Below are positions 48,101 to 57,715 of a stretch of DNA of 64,000 bases, in pieces. The notes under the pieces were generated by a model. The model saw only the letters and a list, made by a program, of their open reading frames with translations, had not been told where the DNA came from and made no database searches. Made by a program: the position numbers and the translations under genes. The stretch is from assembly GCA_007449985.2 (NCBI GenBank), contig VIIQ02000071.1:406370-470369 (forward strand), read 5' to 3'. Each line of letters begins with the position of its first letter. Position 1 is the stretch's first letter. The stretch is from Desmodesmus armatus (lineage: Eukaryota; Chlorophyta; Chlorophyceae; Sphaeropleales; Scenedesmaceae).

Positions 48101-51100
48101 CACCCCCACCCAGCGGCTGTGTCAGCGATACATGCTGCAAAAGCTATTGACCTAGCAGTGCTGCGTTGTTGCCACATCAAATAAGACCACCCCGGCTTAG
48201 GCATCACACCAACAGGCTCACCCATGCTCTCAAAATGACTGCATCGATGCTGCTGCTCACTGAAACTGTGGTCAACACACAGATAGGCCAAATATAGATA
48301 TGCCCCCATCTCAATACTGCCACTTTCTGCAAATATTGCAGCTGCCGCGCCACTCTCACCATGCGTACGCGCAGCCCATTGAACAGCGCAGCCTCCCCAG
48401 TGCCGCCACCGCTGCCAGTGACGCGTGAGAACAGCTCCAGCATACGCAGCCGGCTCATGTTGTGGCTGCTGCGCCAGGCCATGCTGCTGCTCTGCTGGGG
48501 GCCCCCGGCGGGCGGGCTGGTGCATGCGACGGGGTCCACGCCTGCAGCAACAGCAGGCGCAAACAGAAACTGAGGGTGTGGCGTTTGTGTGCTGGGGTGG
48601 GGGATTGTGGTGGAGATTGCGCTGGGTGGCCTTGTGTGGGGCAGGGGCTCTGATTGCCAGCCAGGCCAAGAAGCTTCAGCCAACCCTCACAACAGGATGT
48701 GCAGGTGTAGGATCTTGTGAACTCAAGGTCCAGTAGACCACGGTGTTGACAGGACTCTTGGTGTCATAGCTGAACTACTAGTGAGTAACATCGAAACCTT
48801 GAATCATTACACCGTGTTCAAACATCACCACTGCACACACCTGTGGGGGAGGATGGCTGCTTGTCCAGGTTGTCAGAGGCTGTGGGTGAAGGGGGCCCTC
48901 CACTGGGCGCACTGGCAATGGATGCACCAGACACTGCAACAGGTACACGCAAACATCAGCAGCAAGCAGTGAGCCGTTGGGCAGATGGTGCCACTCAGTG
49001 GGCTGCCAGAAAAAGTGGTTGACATCAGCCATGGAAATGCAGCTACGAAATGCCCAGCTACACACTGTGGCATGTGCGTCTCTTGTGCGTCCATGGAAAC
49101 ACTGATCCCTAGCCGATGCGCACAGGCACTATCCCACGTTTGCAGCTGCACAAGCACACGCAACAGAACCTCTGATAGCTGTTGGTCGGCCATGCAGCTG
49201 CTACCCCGCAGGTCGCCGTTTCTCTGGCTGGGTACGCCTTGCTAGCCCTCCTCGTACCTGAGTACTTGAAGTTGCCCTTGGACTTGCGCAGCCACACGCT
49301 GGGGCCTGACGGCAGCAGAGACCCCCTGCGGGTTTCCTGCTGACCCAACACTGTAGCAGACAACAGGAGCAGCAGAGACATAAGCAAAAGCCAGGCTCAA
49401 ACGGCATTGCAGCTAACTGCATGCTGTCACATCACACCACATCCCATGCAAACACGCCACAGGAGCGGGCATGCGATGACAGTGAGAAGCCCAGTGGAGT
49501 TCAGTTCCAGCCCACACGCCTTTGGCTTTGACACTGCCGCCTTACTTTTGTTGCGTCCTTTGGACCGCACGCGCAACCCCATGTGCTTTTCCTGCTGCTG
49601 CTGCTGGTGCTGGCTGGTTTCCTCGTACAGCCCATCAGGCCACGGCACCTCCATCAACGCCAACTGGGCCTGCAGGCAGGACAGGTCAGCACACCACCAC
49701 AATGGCGCAAAATATTGCTTGGAGGGGCATTTGTGTGTAAGATACCGAGCTTGACGCATCTGTTGCAACCCTCTGCATGTGAGCTGGGAGGGGGGGGGGG
49801 CGGCCAGCAGAAAATGTGGTCTCGTGACAGTACTCTTCGCAATCAAATTGGGTGACAGTATATCATTACAGCATGTTCAAGTTGACATTTTCATCCGCGC
49901 TGCCCCGGCATGGGGCACTACCAGACGCACTGCCCAGCAGCAGCAGCACACCTGCAGGCAGAAGGCCACTGCGTCCAGAGGCTCATGGAACACCTGCAGC
50001 ACAGCATTGAGCAGCGTGGCAATCAGCCTGATGACGTGACGAAGTTTGGCGAAGCATTGTGTGTCTGCGCAAACATGTATCTCCCTGGCCATGTAGTGTG
50101 TATGGCCGTGCTCGAGAGACCACAGCCTGCACTGTTGCAATGCACCTGCCTCAAGAACCACTGATGTACACACTGCCATGCCCCATACGCCTCCTTTGAT
50201 TCAAAAAAAACAAGCTCAACACGCAAAACATCAAGGCACTTGCTGCCCTCACCAGGGTGTAGCTGTCTCCCTCCTGCTGCACAGTGGAGCCGCAGTTGGC
50301 GTACTTGGCTCGCCTGATGACATTGTTGTGCAGCGTGAGCGCCTCATACATCGGTTCAGGGCAGCGCTTGAACAGATCTAAAGCCCAACAACGACAGCAG
50401 CCATGGCAGCAGCAGCAGCAGCAGCAGCAGGGGTGATGTGAGTGCCTCGTACATCGGCCCACGGCAGCGCTTGAACAAATCTGCAGGTTGACCATACCAG
50501 CAGCCATGGCAGCAGCGGCAGCAGCAGCAGGGGTGATGTGAGTGCCTCGTACATCGGCTCAGGGCAGCGCTTGAACAGATCTGCAGGTTGATCATACCAG
50601 CAGCCATGGCAGCAGCAGCAGCAGCAGCAGGGGTGATGTGAGGGCCTTGTACCACGGGTTGGGGCAGCGCTTGAATTGACCCAAAGGCACCACTGCGCCG
50701 TCGTCCTTGATGAGAACTACAACCCACGCTCCCTCCACCCACTCCATGCCCTCACAACAAGTCCATCTGCTACCTGCAGTCCCCATGAATCACCCCCCAT
50801 CCACCCACCAACTCCCCACCAACCTGAGTAGCCCTCGATGTCTGTCACCACGATGCTCATCTTCCCGACCTGCAGCATCCCTGACAGGTGTTTCCTCCAC
50901 CACTCCACCACCTGACAGTACCCTGCCCCTGCCCCCAACCATGTCTACTGTCTTCACACTGCCGTCCCACCTCAACTTCCCCCTGCCACTGTAGGCCCCC
51001 CCCCCCCCCCCCCACCTGCCTCAACACCACCCCAATCAACCCACCAACCTGAGTATCCCTCGATGTCTGTCACCACGACGCTCATCTTGCCGAGCCACCT

Positions 51101-54100
51101 GCGGCATCCCTGACAGGTGTTTCCTCCACCACCACTCCACCACCTGACAGTACCCCAACAGCCACTGCCCCCAACCATGTCGAGCATATTGCCGTCCCAC
51201 ATCAACTGCCCCCTATCACTGAAGAAGCCTCCTGCCCCACCTGCCTCACCACCACCCCAATCAACCCACCAACCTGAGTATCCCTCAATGTCTGTTACCA
51301 CGATGCTCATCTTGCCGACCTGCGGCATCCCTGACAGGTGCTTCCGCCACCACTCCAGCTGCCGCCGCACCTTGCCGGTACGGGCTAGGCACAGGCTCAC
51401 AAACAGCGAGGCCAGCATCACCATCAGGCACAGGAAGGCCAAGGCTGCTAGGCTCACGAGCACATACTGCCAGGGTGTCAGGGAGGTCGGCTTCTTAACA
51501 CACACCTACAGTTCAGCAAAGTGGTGGGCAGAGGGATGAGACAAAGTAGGGTCGCTAGCGTCATCGGTACAAACTGCCAGGGTGTCAGGGAGGTCTGCTC
51601 CTGAACGCACACCTGTGTGCAGCAAAGTGGTCAGCGACATGAGTTGAATGGTTCAGATGGACGACTAGTCTATGGATCAGGATTGCTAGGCTCACGAGCA
51701 CATACTGCCAGGTGGTCAGGAAGGTCGGCTTCCGAACGCACACCTGTGATGCAGCAAAGTGGTGGGCAGAGGGGTGAGTTGAATTACACAGAAGGACAGA
51801 GTTGAGTCGCCAGTGTCATCAGTACACACTGCCATATATGTGTTCGGCAGGTCTGCGTCTGAATGCACACCTGTGGTGCAGCCAAGGGTCAAAGGCATAT
51901 GTGTTTGACTGGTTCAGACGGACAAAAAGCCTCAGAAATTAGGAATCGCTAGAGTCACGAGTACAATCTGCCAAGTCTCCGGCAGCTGCCTGCAGGCCTG
52001 CTTTTGCATGCACAGCTGTGGAGCAGCCATGACAGGAAGTAGAGTGACGCATTCAAATGGTTTAGTCAGCACGTCCCCACTCCATCACGGTCATAGCCAT
52101 GGTGGCCACCCCTTCCAACAGCAACCACTACTAGTAGCCTAATAGTCCGGGAATAGTATTTCCGGACTGGTATTCCGGCTTCACACAGTGCCTAGCACTG
52201 AAGTATGTGGTGCCACCAGTAATGGCACCACATACTTCAGTGCTAGGCACTGTGTGAAGCCGGAATACCAGTCCGGAAATACTATTCAGGGTGGCACCCT
52301 GTGTCCACGCAGCTGCTGATGCACCAGCATGACATATGTCCAGTCCACGGTATGCGCTTTCTGGGTTTCAGCTGTGTGCCCCGCTTCTAGCCTGCGACAC
52401 AAGCATCAACAGACCAGCCCTACATGCGTACCTGCAGGCTCATGTCAGTGCACTGGCGTGCGGAGTCCGTGATGTTTGGCCCCAGTACGTCCACCCAGCT
52501 GTCCCTGTTTGGGCACCAGAGCTCTGACAGCCTCGAGGTGTCACGCTCCTCGCTGTTGAAGCCCTGCAGACACACGGCCAAACCAACAACGACAGCAGGT
52601 GAGGCTTTGCTTCCCGGCAGGTGGAGGTAAATCATAACACCCCTCCGATGCCCCCCCCCCTACCCCCCACCCCCACCCCCCTAGCCTCGAGGTGTCACGC
52701 TCCTCGCTGTTGAAGCCCTGCGGGGGCACAGCCAAACAAAACAAAAAGCACAGGGGTCATTCTCCTGTGCTTTCGACATCCTCTCCGTGTTGGAGGCGCC
52801 CTTCCCCAGCTGGTTGGTTTTTAGCCACACACAACGACGGCAGCGCCTCACACCTCACAGCTCCGCTTGCAAAGCAGCTGCAGATCATTCAAGCACGTAA
52901 AGCAAGTACAGCCAAGAGTTGTCTGAACGTCCTGCTCCACCCTATGGAAGCCCTGCAGACACAAAAAGATCCTAGTCAGCATGCACGAGCAGTAGGGAGA
53001 AGGACGAGAGAGATGACACGGAGTGCCAGGCACACCGCTTTGGTTGAGGGGGAGAACGTGTGTAACTGCGCCGCAGCCGCCACGTCCCCACCGTGCCTTC
53101 ATATGAGTAGTACATGTACTCCCCCTGCTGACACACGGCCAAACCAACAGCGACAGCAGGCGAAGCTTTGCTTCCGGCTCCCGGCAGCTGGAGGTAAATC
53201 AACTGAGTTGTGTGGCGCTAGCCGGTGAGGGGTGCGACCCCTTGGGCACCTCCCCGTCAACAATGATAACAGCGGCACCTCACAGCTCCCGCTTGCATTG
53301 CAGCTGCAGGCCAACATGCAAGCACTGTTGCAGCAAGTACAGCCAAGCCTTGACTACACATGCAGGTTGCGGTCAGGCTGGCCTGTTCACCCCAAGCAGA
53401 AGTCATTGACACAGCCCACTGTGGTGTACAGTCCAAAAAACTTTTCTTTCATTTAATGCAAAATATTCAATTACCGCCCTGCGGTAGTGTACAGCCAACA
53501 GTGCTGGCGCCGCACCCCCTTAGCCAAAGAGCGCAACGCACCGGCTGGCATTCGCAGGTCATGAACCAGTAGTACTCCGGGTCCACCAACCACTGCTGCC
53601 CGGTCAAGTCTGCAGGGTTGTTAACGGTGCTGGAACCCGGCTGCGTCTCTGGCCTACGCCTCACAGTGGGACACCTGCACCGTAAGGCAAGCAATCACCA
53701 ATGGATGATGCTGCGCACTATGCAAAAGATGCGGTAGCAAGGTAACGTACTTCGAAGTGGCGCTTTGGCGGCCGGATGTAGCCGCGGTGTGCAAGCCGCT
53801 GCTCGCGTGGGATGCATTGATGCAGATGTGAGCAAGACGATGGTAAGGGCCTGCTGCTGAGAACGGGGATTCTTGTGAGGCTCGCCGTGAACACTTACAA
53901 GAGGTTTTCGCCTGTGGCCATGAACTTCAGCAGGAACTGATCGCGCGGCATCCGCTGGTCGAGTGGCGACCGCTTCTGCTGCAGGTTGAACTGCAGGAAT
54001 GTGGGCAGCAGCTCCGGACTTGCATCCTCGGTTTGCGGCACCGACCCATTCTTTGCGACATTGGCCTGTGCTTCTTGCGCTTGGTCCAGGTTGCGGCAGC

Positions 54101-54340
54101 ATGACATCAGCGTGTTGCGGATGTCAACAGTCATCAGGAATGGCAGATTGCCAAACTCATCCGGGATGCTGCCACTGATGCGCGTGTTGCTCAGGTCCAG
54201 CATTTGCAGCCCCAACATCCACCTACAACAGACAACCACCACACCTTGGTCCGTGAACTTCCCCTGAGGAGGGGGGGGAGGGCGGGGGGGGGGGGGAGGA
54301 GAGGGGGAGGGGGGATCCCCACACCACCCATCAGGAGTAC

Positions 54341-54371
<31 letters not shown>

Positions 54372-57300
54372 TGCCTAGAGTCACCCTAAGGTTCATTGAG
54401 TGCCTCAGCACACATATCATTCGCTACAACCTCGCCCACAACCCCACATTGAGGTATCACGAACATCACGTATCACGGGAGTCCTTGTGTGGCTCGCGCA
54501 GACATGGTCGCTCCATAGTTGCCTGTAGTAACACAGCCATCGGTACGGCTTGTGTGACCAGCAACCTGCACCAGCGCAGCCCACATCCAAGGTTAGGAGG
54601 GTTTGCACAGCATGCCCGCACGCAGTATATCTTCTGCAAGCTGAACAACATGGTGTGGCCAACGCATATGTGCATCATGCACAGTGTTGCCTACAACCGC
54701 GCTGCCACTGACCAACTGCTGCTTTGAGGTCCAGCCCAACTCCCACACCGCCTGGGCACAGCATAGTCTGGCGCAGCATAGCACACGGCGCAGCCCAGCC
54801 CTACACACAGCCCATATGCATTGCCTGCCCCCTCCCCCTCCTCCCCCCCCCCCCCCCCCCCCCGCCCCGCCCCCGCGCAGCATAGCACACGGCAAGCCCA
54901 GCGCACCTGAAGGATGGTATCGTGCCCACCAGCCACGCGTTGTTGCTGAGATCGACAGCAGTGATCTGACTGCTGGTGCCCAGGCCGGGCGGGATCGTGC
55001 CCTGATATTGTTCCCGCCCAGGTACAGGTTTGTCAGGAAGCTGGTCAAGCCGATTGTGTGGGCCAGCGTGCCTGTAATGCTGCGCAGCAACGCACGTGCA
55101 CCAAACACAGCAGAGGGGGCACATACAACGTCGGAATAATAGCGAAAAAATAGCCACCCGGCTGAGCGGGTCGATGCGCGCTGTGCTGTGCTGCATCGAG
55201 CTTGGGTCATCAAGTCAATCAGACATGAGCAGTGCCAAAGCTGCACATGCTGCTAGCGCATTGCTGTGCCAGGAGCAGCCTTGAAAACACCGATTGAGAA
55301 ATCGACCTCAAGTTGAGCAGTGCTGCGGCAAAATTGTCCGTCTTCCGGGAAGGGGTGGGGACGGGGGTGGAGACAATGGAAGTTTGACTGAGATTGAGAC
55401 TAGCACTGAACATCGCCCGCGCTGATGAAAGCCGCGGTGCGTAGTGCTGCGCTGAGCTGTGTTGGGTGGGTTGCACTTGGGAAGAAGGGTGTTCGTGCTG
55501 CCCTGGCCGGTCTGCTCAGACTAAATCCCACCGGCTGGGAGTTATGTAAAAGTTGAAGTACAAGTGGGTTGCAGCCTTGGCGCTGCTGACTGACCTGTTG
55601 TTGCTGAGGTCAACGGCAATGAGCTGCGGCAGCTCCCAAAAGTCGTCTGGGATCGTCCCGCTGAACTTGTTGTTGCGGCCCCTGAACACGTGCAGCGCCA
55701 GGTTGTCCCTGCCCACTGGGATGCTGCCTGAAAATCCGTTGTCCTGCGCAAACACGCAAACACATGGCATGCGGCATGTTTGATCTTGGCTGGTCACATG
55801 GCCCTGTCACCTTGAGGAGTGCCAGTTCTTGGTGATGCAACTGTGTAACACAAATGTGTGGGGGCCTTGTGTTGTTGACTCCTGGGTCTTGCTGACCCCC
55901 AGCAGCACTGGGGTTTGTGGTGATGTCTTTCCTCTTTCTTGAGTTTGTATTCCTGCTGCTGCTGCTACCAACACTCTACTGCACAGTACTCTGCACACAG
56001 CGCTACCATCCCCTTCTGACTATGAATGCGTCCATGTATCCCCAGTTGAGCACCCCCTCATTGCCCGACGCACCGCCAAGTCCAGTACTGTCAGGTTGCG
56101 GCAGGACGTGAGGTCCAACGAGCCTGTGAAGTTGTTAGCACGCAGCATCAGCGCACCAAGCCTGTTCCTGCCTGCAGGACAGAGCTGGGGCCCCGACACC
56201 TGCCCCTGCAGAAAGTTGAACTCCAAGTCGAGCTGCCTCAAGTCTGTTAGGCCCGACAGGTCGGGGACAGGGCCAGTTATGTCTGCGACAGGACCGGGCA
56301 GGGGCAGGGTACGGCATGATATTGGGTCGTGGGCTGAGAGGTTTCACAGCAAACCAGCACAAATTCAGAAGGTGTTGAGGCTCAGCTGCAGCCATACAAG
56401 TCAGGGGCCGTGCCTAAAGGACAGGGGCAGCGCGCAGCACGGCACATCGCATCTTCAGCTAAATGATTGCTACAGCAACCCAGTGCATTTTGAGCAAACA
56501 GTCACACATGGGTCCCACGGTCCAGCTGGTGCAGGCCTGTCAAATTAGAGAGATGTTGGACCGTGCAACCAGTACAGCCCTCCCCTTCAAAAAAAACCCC
56601 AGCACACCCGCTTTCTCGGGTACATCCCCCCCCCCCCTCACCAAAACACGCACACACACCAGCATCACCCCGCCGCGAATCCTACACACAGGCACCTCAT
56701 GCACAGACAGCGAATGCAGCCGCCCCACTCACTGTTTGCTCCCAGGAGCAGCAGCTGCAGGTTTGTCAGCTCGTTCAGCTCTGCCGGCAAGCTCCCATTC
56801 AAAAAGTTCCTCGACAGATCGAGCCCCACCAGGCCATACTCATGCAGAATCCGCAGCTCGGGCATGATTGGGCCCAGCTGCTGCTTAAGATTTCCCGCCC
56901 GAAGCTCCAGCAGTGAAACGGAGTAGCGCTTGCAGGTGGTGCGCAGTGCGTCCATGTAGGTGCTGTGCTCGTGGCAGCAGCGGACACCCTCCCAGCAGCA
57001 GTAGGAGGGGATGACGGGGCCCACCTCATCATCCTGCCTCCTGTGGGTATCAAGGAAAGCAGATAGGGCCACGGAGCAAAGGGGGTGGGGGTGGGGGCGG
57101 GGGTGGGAATTGGGGAAGGGGGGGGGGGGTGTATATAAGAAATAGGGAACCTTTCAAACTGGTGGACAGCTGCTGCAACTTCAACCTGGCTGAGAGGACG
57201 CTGACAAGCAGGGCTGTGGACTCAACACAGCCACGCTGTGCTGCCCAAACGGACTCACGCTGCATGCTGACTAGACAGCTGTGCAGAAACACACCTACTG

Positions 57301-57715
57301 CTGCATGCCATGCTGCCAGGCAGTGTGATACTGTGCACCTGCTCACAAACCCAACAGTACAACACACCCACACAGGCAGCGTTACTCACGCAGAGCTAGG
57401 CTGGCACACCCCGCAGTCAGGCCAGCCCCCCGGATTTCGGGCTGACCCATCTTCGTCTTCTATGTTGAAGTTCCACGAAGGCCCACCCAGCTTCTGATAA
57501 ATGCCCTTGAGAGCAGCCAAGGTCTCCGTCCTGCATGTGCTGTTGCACGCATCTGCTGCCGGCACCAGTTGTGCATCACTGATAAAGCAGGCTTCTGGAT
57601 CGCTCTGGGCTGCTGTGCGGGGAACAGTTGTCCCCCAGGCAAGCAGCAACGCCAGAAGGATGCATCTACTGCGTTGTGTGCTGCTGCCAGTGGGGTGTGG
57701 ACCCTCCTGCTGCAT
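36011..57715 (-). CDS. LRR receptor cyclase: LRR ectodomain, one TM span, tandem C1-C2 class III cyclase
   Basis: Predicted plasma-membrane receptor of about 2,131 residues making cyclic nucleotide. Exons: 57715-57390, 57040-56733, 56282-56074, 55743-55595, 55079-54907, 54222-53899, 53674-53542, 52952-52854, 52563-52432, 51505-51274, 50377-50253, 49993-49952, 49669-49546, 49350-49258, 48541-48360, 47566-47476, 47070-46896, 46023-45902, 45529-44939, 44490-43691, 43405-43295, 42997-42875, 38653-38544, 38177-37361, 37091-36808, 36529-36011. All phases agree apart from one missing base in exon 5 (near 55008) and one in exon 25 (near 36975). Signal peptide (ILLALLLAWGTTVPRTAAQ), Cys-rich cap, about ten plant-type LRRs (LVGLDLSRNFLNGSLP; LIAVDLSNN; LQMLDLSNTRISGSIP), Cys-rich juxtamembrane part, TM span near 631-660 (LVSLAALAFLCLMVMLASLF), C1 (about 685-970), Ala/Gln/His linker, C2 (about 1466-1620), Gln/Ala-rich tail. 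Start at the second Met of the frame; 57730 is possible. Confidence 0.85.
38967..39678 (+). repeat. 712-base terminal repeat, left copy
   Basis: Direct repeat with 22-base near-perfect inverted termini (CAGGGGGGTGGACAATGAAT on the left, with T for A at one position on the right). Left flank ATT; right flank TGTCT. Confidence 0.9.
41920..42631 (+). repeat. 712-base terminal repeat, right copy
   Basis: Same sequence and length as the copy at 38967-39678. Left flank AGACA; right flank ATT. Confidence 0.9.
46210..46800 (-). repeat. Half-copies of exons 17 and 18 in intron 17
   Basis: Two copies of the 3' end of exon 17 with its donor lie downstream of the real exon (boundaries near 46724 and 46488, against 46896). 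One copy of the 5' end of exon 18 with its acceptor (near 46260) lies upstream of the real exon and still reads SAIDVDKAI against GAIDVDEAM. Confidence 0.8.
47224..47285 (-). repeat. Half-copy of exon 17 start in intron 16
   Basis: This stretch repeats the middle of exon 17 (GTCCTCCTTCACCTTGC, TCATCAACACCTGACC) after an acceptor-like CTGCAG, upstream of the real exon in the direction of transcription. Confidence 0.7.
47943..48033. repeat. Perfect 32-base inverted repeat (hairpin) in intron 15
   Basis: Arms 47943-47974 and 48002-48033 are perfectly complementary over 32 bases (AGACACCCTGAAGCGGCC start). The 27-base spacer has partial further pairing (CAGTTTGAG with CTCAAATCG), so the RNA could form one long imperfect hairpin. 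Confidence 0.9.
50430..51140 (-). repeat. Half-copies of exons 10 and 11 in intron 10
   Basis: Two copies of the 3' part of exon 10 with donor (boundaries near 51049 and 50824, against 51274) keep the VVTDIEGYS coding stretch in recognisable form. Three copies of the 5' part of exon 11 (boundaries near 50675, 50580 and 50480, against 50377) carry FKRCPEPMYEAL-like sequence and alternate with a GCAGCCATGGCAGCAGCAG spacer. Confidence 0.88.
51540..52013 (-). repeat. Four half-copies of exon 10 start in intron 9
   Basis: The 5' part of exon 10, coding like VCVKKPTSLTPWQYVLVSLA, is repeated with its acceptor at boundaries near 51613, 51743, 51870 and 52013, against the true start at 51505. The unit of 108-143 bases includes intron sequence (GCAAAGTGGTGGGCAGAGGG). 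Copies become more diverged with distance from the exon. Confidence 0.9.
52151..52287. repeat. Perfect 65-base palindrome (foldback) in intron 9
   Basis: Arms 52151-52215 and 52223-52287 are perfectly complementary over 65 of 65 bases around a 7-base loop (CCAGTAA). The arm begins GAATAGTATTTCCGGACTGG. Such a structure could be a small foldback transposon or the precursor of small RNAs; there is no coding content. No target duplication was identified. Confidence 0.93.
52683..53362 (-). repeat. Partial copies of exons 8 and 9
   Basis: A copy of the first 45 bases of exon 9 with acceptor lies at about 52683-52731 (FNSEERDTSRL again). A decayed copy of the later part of exon 8, including its donor, lies at about 53281-53362, upstream of the real exon. 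Flanking intron sequence (ACGGCCAAACCAAC...GACAGCAGG) is also repeated at about 52572 and 53135, so a segment of roughly 560 bases was duplicated. The exon 8 copy does not follow the polarity of the other arrays. Confidence 0.7.
53899..57040 (-). other. LRR-coding exons 2-6 of the receptor cyclase
   Basis: Exons 2 to 6 code for a continuous leucine-rich ectodomain of the extracellular plant type (LxxLxLxxNxLxGxIP). Clear repeats: LVGLDLSRNFLNGSLPAEL, LQLLLLGANNITGPVPDL, LRQLDLEFNFLQGQV, LGALMLRANNFTGSL, LTVLDLADNGFSGSIP, NKFSGTIPDDFWELP, LIAVDLSNNSITGTL, LTNLYLGGN, ITAVDLSNNAWLVGTIP, LQMLDLSNTRISGSIPDEF. Introns fall at varied places within repeats. Exon 2 opens with a CCWEGVRC cap motif like that of plant LRR receptors. 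Exon 5 lacks one base between YLGGN and YQGTIPPGL. Confidence 0.88.

Larger units (their letters stand above)
46896..51505 (-). other. C1 cyclase domain exons (10-17)
   Basis: Exon 10 joins the TM span to MSIVVTDIEGYS, with the first metal-binding Asp. Exons 11-12 give YEALTLHNNVIRRAKYA and VQQEGDSYTLVFHEPLDAVA, with the second metal Asp in EGD. Exon 13 gives LALMEVPWPDGLYEE, then a Gln/Lys-rich loop. Exons 15-16 give NGLRVRMGVATGVV and APAANIMNSTL, where the usual NxxxR transition-state motif is not intact. Exon 17 gives VSDAGSGGQVLMDESTF. The domain therefore looks able to bind metals but to lack the complementary half of an active site. Confidence 0.85.
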
